Shown: positions 46,059 through 55,721, counted from the stretch's first letter. The stretch is 64,000 bases of DNA from Sphingobium sp. BYY-5 (GCF_022758885.1 NZ_JALEBH010000001.1:2883501-2947500), one strand, 5' to 3'. A program made the numbers and translations. Notes: generated by a model not told the origin, from the letters alone.

Positions 46059-47509
46059 TGAGCAGTTCGGTCCCTTCGACAAAGCTTCCGCCGTTCACGT
46101 TGCTCACCGAGCCGGGCCTTTCTTTCTCCCCCTCGGATACAACGCATGTCGACGTCCATCCGCTTCGGGGTCTCGCGAACTTTGGACCTTATTCGAAGGG
46201 GTCGTTCGGTGGTTACACCTCACGAATAAGGGTCGCGACAGTAGGGCCGGAGAGCGCCTTCAAACGACGCGGCGAACTGATGCTATTATTGCGGAACGCG
46301 CATCGACCGTCCGACAGGTCAGAATATGTTCCACAATATCCCGGCTTCGAGCGTCTTTTCCGCGTAGCTCTCGAAGCAGCACCGCGCGAGGCCCATATCA
46401 AATGGCCCGAGCACATTCGCGAGTTGCCCGGAGAGGGCGACCCGCAAGCTCGCCTTTATCACGCGATGGAAGCAGCCCTCCAACGGCTTGACCTGGTGCG
46501 CAACGACTTCGATGTTGTGCTTGTTCACTTCCCAGATAGCTGGAGTCCAGCCACACGCAGTAAGTTCTTCGACGCCCACGACGTGCTCAAGGCGCTTGGT
46601 GCTCGATACAATATCCCGACCCAGGTGCTGAACGACCGTGTTTTCACTTTCACGCACAAGGCGTCGCTCGCTTGGAGACTGGCAACCGCTCTTTATGTGA
46701 AAGCCGCCGGTACGCCGTGGAAGCTGGCACCGCTGAAGGGCGTACCGACCGACACAGCATATATAGGGCTCGCTTATGCTCTGCGGGGCGATCAGCGGGA
46801 CGCACATTATGTGACGTGCTGCTCGCAGGTGTTCGACATGGATGGTGGCGGTATGCAGTTTGTGGCCTTCGAGGCCAAGGACCCCGTTGCCGACCTTGCC
46901 GAGGCGCGTAGGAATCCGTTTCTGAGCCGTGACGACATGCGCGCGGTTCTTGCCCGTAGCCTGTCACTCTACCAAGGCCGCAATGGTGGCAACCTCCCTA
47001 AGCGAATGGTCATTCACAAGACTACGGCGTTCAAAGAGAGCGAGATTGATGGGGCGTTCGATGCGCTAGCCGGGGTCGCGGAGATCGAGTGTGTCGAGGT
47101 CAGTTCGGCGTCCTGCTGGCGCGGCGTCTGGCTGATCGAGTCCGGCCAAAAAAAGCCGCCCACAAAGCCATCAGGCTATCCCGTGCCTCGGGGAACGATG
47201 GTGGTACGCTCCGGCAACTCCGCGCTGGTATGGGTTGCGGGCAATGCGCCCGAAGTATCGACCAAAGGTGATTATTATCAGGGCAAAAAGAGTATACCGC
47301 GCCCTCTGCAATTAATCCGTCATGCCGGCAGCGGTCCGCTCGAATTGATCGCCCACGAAGCGCTTGCATTGACCAAGATGGATTGGAACAACGACGCGCT
47401 TTATGACCCTGTTCCGGTTAGCATTCGTTACTCGCAGAAATTGGCCCGCACGATAGCGAACGTGCCCGACTTACCTAAAAATGCTTATCCTTATCGGCTA
47501 TTCATGTGA
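46058..47509 (+). CDS. Short prokaryotic Argonaute (MID-PIWI), catalytically inactive
   Basis: 483 residues with the short-pAgo layout: no N or PAZ domains, MID region about 150-230 (DFDVVLVHFPDSWSPATRSK, YNIPTQVLND) and PIWI about 230-483 (TDTAYIGLAYALRGD, MQFVAFEAKDP, KRMVIHKTTAFKESEIDGAF, QLIRHAGSGPLELIAHEALA, LTKMDWNNDALYDPVPVSIR). The first catalytic Asp of slicing Argonautes is absent (YIGLAYAL at 235-242), as in all short pAgos. It binds a guide RNA and complementary DNA and relays the signal to the SIR2-APAZ partner. It is translationally coupled to that gene. Confidence 0.93.
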   Translation: MSSSVPSTKLPPFTLLTEPGLSFSPSDTTHVDVHPLRGLANFGPYSKGSFGGYTSRIRVATVGPESAFKRRGELMLLLRNAHRPSDRSEYVPQYPGFERLFRVALEAAPREAHIKWPEHIRELPGEGDPQARLYHAMEAALQRLDLVRNDFDVVLVHFPDSWSPATRSKFFDAHDVLKALGARYNIPTQVLNDRVFTFTHKASLAWRLATALYVKAAGTPWKLAPLKGVPTDTAYIGLAYALRGDQRDAHYVTCCSQVFDMDGGGMQFVAFEAKDPVADLAEARRNPFLSRDDMRAVLARSLSLYQGRNGGNLPKRMVIHKTTAFKESEIDGAFDALAGVAEIECVEVSSASCWRGVWLIESGQKKPPTKPSGYPVPRGTMVVRSGNSALVWVAGNAPEVSTKGDYYQGKKSIPRPLQLIRHAGSGPLELIAHEALALTKMDWNNDALYDPVPVSIRYSQKLARTIANVPDLPKNAYPYRLFM

Positions 47510-47606
47510 GCATCCTGCGCCCACATCTTTAAGGGCTTGCACGGTCGGATCGGCGTCCGCTTCCTCAACTTTTTCATCGCGTATCCTTCGCGCCCGCCAC
47601 CTAGCT

Positions 47607-49430
47607 TTATTGGATGGGGATCAGCAGGACGCAAACATCGTCGTTGGGCGACATGATCGTCGTGCGGCTCTTCGCGCGGGTCACACTGACGCGCAAATTC
47701 TGGCGGGCCTGTGTCATCGCACCTGAGATCACGTTGCCGCCGACGATACGATCAGGGTTGCCCACGATCTCTCCCTTCACACGCTTGGGCCAGCCTTCGA
47801 AGATGATCACTTCATCGAACTGCTTCCCCTTGGCCTTGTGCATGTTCATCACGACGACGCCGGACTCAGGCTTGTGCGCCATCGCGAAATGCTCCTGGAC
47901 GAATGCCTGCCGCGTAATGGCGAGGGCGTTCTTATAACCGCCGGTGTCGCGCCAATCCTGTGAAAGGCTCTGACGGAGCTGCGTACCGCGTTCTAGCAGG
48001 CGGACATTGCGGGCTTCCTGCGCCACCTCGGCGAGCCGCGTGCAGGCGCCGGCCTCAAGGACTTCTCGAACCGCAGTCCAGTCGGCATCAGGCTGTCCGG
48101 TTAAAGCGATGACCATCGCGGCTTGGTGGACCGCAAACGTGGCCTGGAGGACACTGTTACCCGGCGGTGCCTTGCCCTTGGCGAGGCATCCATTCCACTT
48201 TTCCAGCGCCGACCTAAAGCGCGCGGCGTCGGCCAGATGCCCCTTCGTAGGTGCCGCCCCGCCGCGTCCGTCGAAGAAGCTGCAGAGCACGTCGATAAAT
48301 TCATCGAAGCAGCCGCCGTGACTGCGCTTTTGCAGAAGGAACGCGATCACCTCGGCAGCAAGGATCGGGCCTTCCATATCCACCGCCGCCGTATGCGTGA
48401 TCGGCGGCACGTTGCCGAACGGCGCGCGCAGATTGTCCGACACCAGTCGCGTCATGCGCTTCGTCGGAACTAGGATGGCGAGCGACCAGTCACGGCGACC
48501 GAGCGCGATTACCCGTTGCCGCGCTTGCAGAACCTGCGTGACGAGCGACGCATAGGCTTGATTGGGGTTCGACGCGAACCCTTCATATTCAACGCCCTGA
48601 TAGGGCTCGTCGCGAAACTTGCCGGAGAGAAGGTGATTGCCAAAGATCGCGATATCGGTGCCCTTGCTCCGGTGATTGTCCCCGGCTAGGTCGTGCTCGG
48701 ACGGCTTGAACGTCTCCTTGAAGTGGTTCAGCCGCTCGGGATCGGCACCGATAAAATCGAAGATCCGTTGTTCAGGATCGGCCAGCGCGATCAGCGTGCT
48801 GCTCTTCCCGATCGCCTCGACCGCGCGCCATTGCTCGGCGCTTGTGTCCTGGAACTCGTCCAGGATGATAAACGGGTACATGGTCGATACGAGTTCGCGA
48901 ACCTTGGCAGAGCCATGCAGCAGGATGGCCACCCGCTCCGCGAACAGGTCGAAACAGACCTTGCCCTCGTTAGTCGCCAACCGCATGCGCTCGGCCACTT
49001 CCAGAGCGGCCTTCTGCGCTTTCTCCTCGTCCGACAACTTGGACGGTGGCTTGAAGCCGCTGCGGACTGCCGACAGCGCAATCGCCTCGTTCGGCGGCGT
49101 CAGGATCGTCATGCGCCGCGGAAACCCGACCAGATAGCCGTGCGCCTTGAGGATGCGCCAGAAGAAAGAGTGATAGGTATCCACCTCGATTCGCTTCTTT
49201 TCCTCCTTCGTGACCGACTGCTCTTCATCAATCGCCTCGAACACGCGCGAGACGGTCGCGCGCGCGAAGCTGAGAAAAAGGATGCGTTGCCCCGGCCTCA
49301 GTTTTTCGCGCGCGATCTTCGCCGCCTTCAAGATCGACACAGTGGTCTTGCCCGAACCAGGACCACCCACGACGAGCTGATGTCCCTCGGCGTTCAGAAC
49401 ATTCTTTTGCGCCGGCGTCAGATCGACCAT
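47607..49430 (-). CDS. UvrD/Rep-like helicase, GajB of a Gabija-like system
   Basis: 607 residues of superfamily 1A helicase: Q-motif region LTPAQKNVLNAEGHQLVVGG, Walker A GPGSGKTT (23-30), motif Ia RILFLSFARATVSRV, DEFQDT Walker B (191-196), LIALADPEQRIFDFIGADPE, motif V region MNMHKAKGKQFDEVIIFEGW and motif VI LRVSVTRAKSRTTIM. Its gene starts 8 bases after the OLD-family nuclease stop. The pair matches Gabija gene order (GajA then GajB), in which GajB relieves or aids nuclease activation. Its stop is 97 bp from the convergent pAgo stop. Confidence 0.82.
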   Translation of the reverse strand: MVDLTPAQKNVLNAEGHQLVVGGPGSGKTTVSILKAAKIAREKLRPGQRILFLSFARATVSRVFEAIDEEQSVTKEEKKRIEVDTYHSFFWRILKAHGYLVGFPRRMTILTPPNEAIALSAVRSGFKPPSKLSDEEKAQKAALEVAERMRLATNEGKVCFDLFAERVAILLHGSAKVRELVSTMYPFIILDEFQDTSAEQWRAVEAIGKSSTLIALADPEQRIFDFIGADPERLNHFKETFKPSEHDLAGDNHRSKGTDIAIFGNHLLSGKFRDEPYQGVEYEGFASNPNQAYASLVTQVLQARQRVIALGRRDWSLAILVPTKRMTRLVSDNLRAPFGNVPPITHTAAVDMEGPILAAEVIAFLLQKRSHGGCFDEFIDVLCSFFDGRGGAAPTKGHLADAARFRSALEKWNGCLAKGKAPPGNSVLQATFAVHQAAMVIALTGQPDADWTAVREVLEAGACTRLAEVAQEARNVRLLERGTQLRQSLSQDWRDTGGYKNALAITRQAFVQEHFAMAHKPESGVVVMNMHKAKGKQFDEVIIFEGWPKRVKGEIVGNPDRIVGGNVISGAMTQARQNLRVSVTRAKSRTTIMSPNDDVCVLLIPIQ

Positions 49431-49438
49431 CGCACCCT

Positions 49439-51253
49439 CTAAGCGCCCGGCGCGAGAGTTGGCGGCGCAGGCGGCACCGGCGGCGCGGCTGGCGGATCAC
49501 AGATCGCCTTCAGCGTTATGCAGGCATCGCGGATCCAGGACGGGATTTCGGCCTCGGAGCATTGGCCGAGGAAATCGGCGATGCCCCAATTGCCCTTTGC
49601 CCAGCCGAAATACTCTTTCAGCGCCGCGATCACACTGGCCTTCGGATCGGGATATTTCACGAGGATATGCGGCGGCCAGTCGAGTGCGTCGGAAAACCGC
49701 TCAAGTGCATCCTCGGTCGTATTCTTGAGAATGAGATCCTCAATCCCCTTTTCCTCGTGCATGAACAGCCGCTCGACCTGCGCTTCGATCGTTGCCTTCG
49801 CCGGATCGGTCTGCTTGTCACAAAGCCCGAACGTCCGCTTGCCAAGACCCTTATACAGACCGGCGAGATCGGCGATCTGGGACTCCGTGCCCGCATCGAT
49901 GATGCAAATGCCGAGCGCCTCAAGCGAGGCATAGGTGGCGGGGTTTAGCTCCGACAACCGGCGCGCGGCCACCGGAAAGGCGCTGGCCTCGGTCGCGCCC
50001 TCAGCGATGAGCACGCGGCGGGACAGGAGGCCTTCGCAAAAGCGCGTGCGAAACTCCTGCCGATAGCGCTTGTGCTTTACGCTGTCGGGCAACGCAATCT
50101 GCGCTTGGCTGAGCACACCGCCATTGGCCCGCGACAGGATCACGGTCTCGTTGAGCTTGAATTCCTCGAGGACGTAGGGCGAATGCGATGTGACGATCGA
50201 CTGCGCGGCCAGCTTGCGCAGCTCATGCACGATCCGCTTCTGCGCATAGGGCGGGATCGCGGTTTCGACCTCTTCCATGGCGAAGATGACGTTCTGCTTA
50301 TCCTCGGCGATCTGCGATAGCATTGCTAGGACCAACATATTGATCGTGCCTGTGCCCTGGCGATAGAAGGGCGCGGCGTGATCGCCATCGCCGGTGGCGA
50401 TGAAGGCGGTGACGACCTTGCGCAGATGCTCACGCGTGAGGTTCGACACCTTTAGGTGCGGCTTCACACCCCATTCGCGCGGAACATATTTTTTCAGCGA
50501 CTTGTCGATGCTGTCGAGTACGCCGGAAATGCCGATCGCGGGGTCGCTTGCCACGTCGAAGGCGGCGAGCGTGCCGATCGTGCCTTCCCACATCTGCGGC
50601 CGAATTTCCTTCAGCCGCAGGATGATGTCGAGAAGGCTGCCATGCTCAAGGCTCAGCGCGCGAGAGCCGGTGCGCAGGGAGCGCAGGAACAGGAAGCCGC
50701 AATGTTGTTTGTCCTTCTTGGAGAACGGCTCGGGCTTGTCCGCCTCCGTCAGGCTGCGCGAATAGAAGGTGTTGCCGACGAAATCGTCCTCATCGGAATC
50801 GTAGGCGCCGATGAAGGTCACGCGCAGCGCCGCCTTGATGTTTGCGACATCGACACCCGCCGGGTTGGCCTCGGTGAAGAAATCGCCGGTTTCGACATTG
50901 AGCCACTCGATATTGCCGCCGAACCTGGCCTCCTGCTCTTCTGACAGGCCGATGATTATGACTTCGACGGTGATCTTCGGGGCCTCGGCGAGGTTTGCCT
51001 CTTCAGCCTCATCGGGTACGGCTCCCTCCTGGGCGGCAGCGGCCACGGGAAGATACTTGCCCTCGAAAAAATCATGCTCATCGACCGGAGGGCGGCGGCT
51101 CAGTCTATCCGGCCCGAGTGCAAGATCTATCGCTTCCAGAACAGAGGATTTGCCCGTGTTGTTGTCGCCGATGAGGACAGCATGGTCGGGCAGCACGAGC
51201 TTCGCAGATCGGATGCCCCGGAAATTCTCGATCGATACGGCGTAAATCTTCAA
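49439..51253 (-). CDS. OLD-family ATPase/TOPRIM nuclease, GajA of a Gabija-like system
   Basis: 604 residues. ABC-type ATPase: KIYAVSIENFRGIRSAKLVL, Walker A GDNNTGKSS (29-37), signature/switch region FYRQGTGTINMLVLAMLSQI, Walker B VIFAMEEVETAIPPYAQKRI and SIVTSHSPYVLEEF. The C-terminal TOPRIM has VLIAEGATEASAF (Glu about 418) and FGLCDKQTD (about 476-483). GajA cuts DNA when nucleotide pools fall, giving phage defence. TTG at 51253 is favoured because AGGGGGG is six bases upstream; an ATG at 51277 without a good ribosome-binding site is the alternative. The C terminus is Pro-rich. Confidence 0.82.
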   Translation of the reverse strand: MKIYAVSIENFRGIRSAKLVLPDHAVLIGDNNTGKSSVLEAIDLALGPDRLSRRPPVDEHDFFEGKYLPVAAAAQEGAVPDEAEEANLAEAPKITVEVIIIGLSEEQEARFGGNIEWLNVETGDFFTEANPAGVDVANIKAALRVTFIGAYDSDEDDFVGNTFYSRSLTEADKPEPFSKKDKQHCGFLFLRSLRTGSRALSLEHGSLLDIILRLKEIRPQMWEGTIGTLAAFDVASDPAIGISGVLDSIDKSLKKYVPREWGVKPHLKVSNLTREHLRKVVTAFIATGDGDHAAPFYRQGTGTINMLVLAMLSQIAEDKQNVIFAMEEVETAIPPYAQKRIVHELRKLAAQSIVTSHSPYVLEEFKLNETVILSRANGGVLSQAQIALPDSVKHKRYRQEFRTRFCEGLLSRRVLIAEGATEASAFPVAARRLSELNPATYASLEALGICIIDAGTESQIADLAGLYKGLGKRTFGLCDKQTDPAKATIEAQVERLFMHEEKGIEDLILKNTTEDALERFSDALDWPPHILVKYPDPKASVIAALKEYFGWAKGNWGIADFLGQCSEAEIPSWIRDACITLKAICDPPAAPPVPPAPPTLAPGA

Positions 51254-51482
51254 AGCAGCCCCCCTGACGCCAAGCATTTTTATTGTTTTGCCTGCTTCAC
51301 GATTACCGCGAAATCAACGGCACGTCACTCGCCGTGTCAGCGGCGGCCGTTTCCCCGAGCGATCATTCCAGTTGCTAATGGAGCGTGGCGAGAGTGAGAG
51401 TGCGGACACGCTTCGCCGTGACCGGCGAAGGAGCGAAGAACAGGCCTTCGATAGGCGGCGAAAACCTGCCGCCAAATGCACG

Positions 51483-51617
51483 ATGTTGCCGTCGTTTGAT
51501 ACGCAAACGCCGCCGAAAGCCGCCGACCGCTGCATAGCGTCGAATATCTGCATATTTGTCAAAGGCTTATCACTATCTCATAGTTCTCATCTTCATCTGG
51601 CGCCGCCCGCCAGCCCC
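51483..51617. repeat. Repeat copy A, homologous to 60679-60813
   Basis: About 130 bp aligning with the region before the tyrosine integrase: shared ACGCAAACGCCGCCGAAA, then CGCCGA..GC.GCATA, a variable middle, then CTCAT.TTCATC.GGCGC.GCCCGCCA. By eye about three quarters of bases match. A third short core ACGCAAACGCCGCCGATA is at 51658. It may be an attachment-site remnant. The rest of the gap 51278-51482 holds no recognised gene. Confidence 0.65.
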
Positions 51618-51656
51618 GCCGATTCTACGCCATGGCGCGATATTCTTCGCTATGCC

Positions 51657-51684
51657 TACGCAAACGCCGCCGATAACCGCACGG
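51657..51684. repeat. Third core copy of the att-like repeat
   Basis: ACGCAAACGCCGCCGA is repeated here with following TAACCGCACGG, 157 bp after the core in repeat A and in the same orientation. No gene is seen between 51618 and 51763. Confidence 0.5.
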
Positions 51685-51763
51685 ATTTCCAACGAGGGTT
51701 CCGATTCGATCCTCTGCCTGCTGATACACACCGCAGCAAGGCGACTCGGTAGCCTGCCATTGC

Positions 51764-52693
51764 CTACAGAATTTCCCGTTTCAGGAGTTGCTCGAGCCAG
51801 TCTGCAAAGACCTGGAGCCTCCGAGATAGATGCTGACGGTGCGGATAGAGCAGCGTCATGGGCATTGGTTCCGCCTGATGACGAAGCATCACCTCGACAA
51901 GTTCGCCCGCCTTGAGATGGCTCTTCACGTCATAAGCAGGGATCTGGATCAGCCCGAGGCCCGCGAGGCAGCAGGCGATATATGCCTCGGCGCTGTTCAC
52001 GGTGACGCGGCTGCGCATGGGGCGCGTGCGCATCTCGCCATCCTCGATCCACTCCCAATCTTCCACGCGCCCGGTCGATGGGGAGGCGTAATTGACGGCG
52101 AGATGCGCCGCGAGATCGCCGGGCGCGACGGGTACGCCGTAGTGGGCGAGATAGCTGGGGCTGGCGACATTGATAAGCGGTAGGTCGCCGATCTTGCGGG
52201 CTATAAGGCCGGAATCGCTCAGCGGTCCGACCCGCAACACGCAATCGACGCTCTCCTCGACGAGGTTGATCGCCCGGTCGGTGACGCGCAGCTCAATGTC
52301 GAGCTGAGGATTCCGGGCAAGGAATTCCGGCAGAGCCGGCGCGATGATGAGACGTCCGATCCGGCCAGGCACGTCGATCCTGAGGCTTCCGCTCGGCCCG
52401 ACCGAAGTCTGCCGGAACAGGCCCTCGGTCTCCTCGACATCGGCGATCAGCCGCAGGCAGCGCTCGTAGAAGGCCGCGCCATCCTGGGTCGGGGAGACCT
52501 TTCGGGTGGTGCGGTGAAGCAGGCGGGCGCCGACTCGCGCTTCAAGTTCGATCACCGCAGCCGACACCGATGAGCGCGGCATGCCAAGCGTGTCGGCAGC
52601 GCGGGTGAAGCTCGCGCATTCGACGACGCGGGTGAAGGTGCGGAAGAGATCGATGCGGTCCAAGGGCGCCTGTACTACTTTATTGGTCGGCAT
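51764..52693 (-). CDS. LysR-family transcriptional regulator
   Basis: 309 residues: winged helix DLFRTFTRVVECASFTRAAD, TLGMPRSSVSAAVIELEARV, GARLLHRTTRKVSPTQDGAA, then a substrate-binding domain (GPLSDSGLIARKIGDLPLIN). It is divergent from the SDR gene at 52807, its likely target, with a 113-bp intergenic promoter region. It marks the left edge of the second cargo block. Confidence 0.9.
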   Translation of the reverse strand: MPTNKVVQAPLDRIDLFRTFTRVVECASFTRAADTLGMPRSSVSAAVIELEARVGARLLHRTTRKVSPTQDGAAFYERCLRLIADVEETEGLFRQTSVGPSGSLRIDVPGRIGRLIIAPALPEFLARNPQLDIELRVTDRAINLVEESVDCVLRVGPLSDSGLIARKIGDLPLINVASPSYLAHYGVPVAPGDLAAHLAVNYASPSTGRVEDWEWIEDGEMRTRPMRSRVTVNSAEAYIACCLAGLGLIQIPAYDVKSHLKAGELVEVMLRHQAEPMPMTLLYPHRQHLSRRLQVFADWLEQLLKREIL

Positions 52694-52806
52694 TTCTGAC
52701 AGGTGATGTCAGAATAAGCGGCTTTATGACAGAACTGTAGACGATATGGTGCGGTGCAGGAAGCGGCCGTTCGGGTGGCCGCCGGCAACCGAAGGAGGCC
52801 ACGCCA

Positions 52807-53580
52807 ATGACCGATCACAGCATCAAGGGAAAAACCGTTCTCATCGCCGGCGGCGCGAAGAACCTCGGCGGACTGATCGCCCGCGATCTCGCTAGCGAAG
52901 GAGCCAAGGCAATCGCCGTGCACTACAATACCAGCGCTACCAAGCCGGCCGCCGACGAGACCGTGGCCGCGATCAAGGCGGCTGGCGCGGACGCCTTCGC
53001 TTTCCAGGGCGATCTCACCACGGCGGGCGCGGTGGAGAAACTGTTCACTGAGGCGAAGGCAGCGATGGGCGGGATCGACATCGCTATCAACACCGTCGGC
53101 AAGGTGTTGAAGAAGCCGATGGTCGAGATCTCGGAAGCCGAATACGACGAGATGACCGCCGTCAATTCAAAGACCGCCTTCTTCTTCATCAAGGAAGCCG
53201 GCAAGCACCTCAACGACAACGGCAAGCTGGTGACGCTCGTCACCTCGCTGCTCGGCGCGTTCACGCCATTCTACGCCGCCTATGCCGGCACCAAGGCGCC
53301 GGTCGAGCATTTCACGCGGGCAGCTTCCAAGGAGTTCGGCGAGCGCGGCATCTCGGTGACGGCGATCGGCCCCGGCCCGATGGACACGCCGTTCTTCTAT
53401 CCGGCCGAGGGCGAAGACGCGGTCGCCTATCACAAGACCGCTGCGGCGCTGTCGAACTTCTCCAAGACCGGCCTCACCGACATCGAGGATATCGTCCCCT
53501 ACATCCGCTTCATGGTCTCCGACGGCTGGTGGATGACCGGCCAGACCATTCTCGTCAACGGCGGCTACACCACCAAGTAA
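52807..53580 (+). CDS. Short-chain dehydrogenase/reductase
   Basis: 257 residues: cofactor motif VLIAGGAKNLGGLIARDLAS (GGAKNLGG in place of TGxxxGIG), NTVG region (AINTVGKVLKKPMVEISEAE), catalytic YAGTK (FYAAYAGTKAPVEHFTRAAS), and WMTGQTILVNGGY at the end. It reduces or oxidises a carbonyl or alcohol with NAD(P). The substrate is unknown. It starts the plus-strand run leading to the antiporter. Confidence 0.9.
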   Translation: MTDHSIKGKTVLIAGGAKNLGGLIARDLASEGAKAIAVHYNTSATKPAADETVAAIKAAGADAFAFQGDLTTAGAVEKLFTEAKAAMGGIDIAINTVGKVLKKPMVEISEAEYDEMTAVNSKTAFFFIKEAGKHLNDNGKLVTLVTSLLGAFTPFYAAYAGTKAPVEHFTRAASKEFGERGISVTAIGPGPMDTPFFYPAEGEDAVAYHKTAAALSNFSKTGLTDIEDIVPYIRFMVSDGWWMTGQTILVNGGYTTK

Positions 53581-53645
53581 GGTCGGCCGCGGCGGCCCGT
53601 TCTCACGGGCGGCGCCGCCGGCTTCGCCGGAACAGGGGCGCGTTC

Positions 53646-53915
53646 ATGCACATGTTGCTTGTCATCATCGGAGGAGTTGTCCTGCTGGGCGTGTTCGCCC
53701 TGTTCGGGAAGCTCTGGGGCGGCGATGTCGCCGGGATCGCAACAGCGGCGAAGGCTTTTGTTCCCACCTGGCTTGCCGTAGCGCTCGTCAACATGTGGGT
53801 CGGCGTGACCAGGGCGGGTTATACAGTCGCCCAGGAACTGCCGATCCTGCTCGTCGTCTTCGCCGTGCCGGCAGCACTCGCCGCCATCTTAGCCTGGCAA
53901 CTGGCAAGAGGCTGA
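53646..53915 (+). CDS. Small membrane protein upstream of the antiporter
   Basis: 89 residues with three hydrophobic segments: MHMLLVIIGGVVLLGVFALF, FVPTWLAVALVNMWVGVTRA, ELPILLVVFAVPAALAAILA. Its stop is three bases before the antiporter ATG, so it may be an accessory subunit. Family not recognised. Confidence 0.75.
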   Translation: MHMLLVIIGGVVLLGVFALFGKLWGGDVAGIATAAKAFVPTWLAVALVNMWVGVTRAGYTVAQELPILLVVFAVPAALAAILAWQLARG

Positions 53916-53918
53916 TCG

Positions 53919-55721
53919 ATGGCTGCCGAGACCGTCTCGCACGCCGCCGAAGCCGCCTCCCATGGCGGCTTCAATCTCATTCCGGTCGTCGTGCTGCTCG
54001 GCGCGGCGGTCATCGCCGCGCCACTGTTCAAGCGGCTCGGCCTCGGTTCGGTGCTCGGCTATCTGGCAGCCGGCCTGGCCATCGGCCCGTTCGGCATCGG
54101 TCTGTTCTCCGATCCGCAAGCCATCCTGCACGTTGCCGAGCTCGGCGTCGTCATGTTCCTGTTCATCATCGGTCTGGAGATGCAGCCTTCGCGGCTCTGG
54201 TCGATGCGTGGAGAAATCTTCGGTCTTGGTCTGGTTCAGGTCGGCATTTGCATCGGCCTGCTCACCTGTGTCGGCCTGGCGCTCGGCTACCCGGTGGCAC
54301 AGAGCTTCGTCGCCGGCACGGGGTTCGTGCTGACCTCCACCGCGATCGTCATGCAGATGCTTGAGGAGCGCCGGGCGATGGGCCTGCCGAGAGGCCGCCG
54401 CATCGTTGCGATCCTGCTGTTCGAGGACCTGGCCATCGTGCCGCTGTTGGCGCTCGTCGCCTTCCTCGCGCCCGGCGGCGAGAACGCCACGCTCGCCGGC
54501 CGGCTGACCGCCGTCGCCATCGGTCTTGCCTCTATCCTCGGCTTGATCCTCGCCGGCCGCTACCTACTCGACCCGTTGTTCCGAATTCTCGGTAAGGCGA
54601 AGACGCGCGAGGTGATGACGGCGGCGGCGCTCTTTGTCGTGCTCGGCGCCGCGCTCGCCATGCAGCTTGGCGGCTTGTCTATGGCGATGGGTGCCTTCCT
54701 CGCCGGCGTTCTCCTGTCGGAATCCTCGTTCCGTCACCAGCTCGAAGCCGATGTAGAGCCGTTTCGCGGCATCCTGCTCGGCCTGTTCTTTCTCGGCGTC
54801 GGCATGTCGCTTGACCTTACGGTCATCGCCGCCAACTGGCGGCTGATCCTACTCGCCGTCATCGCCTATATGGTGCTGAAGACCATCGGCATTTATGTGG
54901 TCGCCCGCCTGTTCCGGGTGGGCAACCGCGAGGCGATCGAGCGCGCCGTGCTGATGGCGCAGGGCGGCGAGTTCGCCTTCGTGCTCTACGCCGCGGCGGC
55001 CTCAGTCGGCATCATCGACGGTGAAGCCAACGCCACCCTGACGGCGACCATCATCGTCTCGATGGCGCTCACCCCGCTCATGATCATCCTGCACGACCGG
55101 TTGATGCCGAAGCCCGCGCCATCGATGGAGGGGGTCGAGGCGGCAGAGAATCTGTCGGCCAGCGTGCTGCTGATCGGATTCGGGCGCTTCGGCCAGATTG
55201 TCAGTCAGCCTCTACTGGCCAATGGCTGTTCGATCTCCATCATCGAGACAGACACAGACGCCATCCGGGATGCGCAGGATTTCGGGTTCAAGGTCTATTA
55301 TGGTGATGGCGCGCGTCTCGATATCCTGCACGCCGCCGGCGCGCACAACGCCCGCCTCATCGTCATCGCTGTCAATGACCGCGAGGCGAGCCTGAAGGTC
55401 GCCGAGCTGGTCAAGACGGAGTTCCCGCTGGTTCCGGTGTTGGCGCGCTCCTTCGACCGCGAGCATGCCATCGAACTGATCCATGCAGGCGTCGACTATC
55501 AGATCCGTGAGACCTTCGAATCGGCGCTGGCTCTCGGCCAGAAGGCGCTTGAACTGATGGATGTGGATGAGGACGAACGTGGGCGCGTGATGGAGGACGT
55601 TCGTCGACGCGATAGCGAGCGCTTCGCCCTCGAGACCGCCGATGGCATCTATGCCGGTCGGGACCTGATCCATGGCAACACACCGTGCAGGGATGTTCCC
55701 GCTGGCCCAGGCGCGGCTTGA
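53919..55721 (+). CDS. CPA2 cation:proton antiporter, Kef-like, with TrkA-N domain
   Basis: 600 residues: about 12 membrane segments (LIPVVVLLGAAVIAAPLFKR, VLGYLAAGLAIGPFGIGLFS, VAELGVVMFLFIIGLEMQPS, LTSTAIVMQMLEERRAMGLP, LLFEDLAIVPLLAL) and a C-terminal RCK/TrkA-N domain (SVLLIGFGRFGQIVSQPLLA, FKVYYGDGARLDILHAAGA). The closest group is KefB/KefC, glutathione-gated K+ efflux that acidifies the cell during electrophile attack. No KefF/KefG ancillary gene is adjacent, though DJ-1-like and quinone-type enzymes follow, fitting an electrophile-stress cargo. Confidence 0.92.
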   Translation: MAAETVSHAAEAASHGGFNLIPVVVLLGAAVIAAPLFKRLGLGSVLGYLAAGLAIGPFGIGLFSDPQAILHVAELGVVMFLFIIGLEMQPSRLWSMRGEIFGLGLVQVGICIGLLTCVGLALGYPVAQSFVAGTGFVLTSTAIVMQMLEERRAMGLPRGRRIVAILLFEDLAIVPLLALVAFLAPGGENATLAGRLTAVAIGLASILGLILAGRYLLDPLFRILGKAKTREVMTAAALFVVLGAALAMQLGGLSMAMGAFLAGVLLSESSFRHQLEADVEPFRGILLGLFFLGVGMSLDLTVIAANWRLILLAVIAYMVLKTIGIYVVARLFRVGNREAIERAVLMAQGGEFAFVLYAAAASVGIIDGEANATLTATIIVSMALTPLMIILHDRLMPKPAPSMEGVEAAENLSASVLLIGFGRFGQIVSQPLLANGCSISIIETDTDAIRDAQDFGFKVYYGDGARLDILHAAGAHNARLIVIAVNDREASLKVAELVKTEFPLVPVLARSFDREHAIELIHAGVDYQIRETFESALALGQKALELMDVDEDERGRVMEDVRRRDSERFALETADGIYAGRDLIHGNTPCRDVPAGPGAA

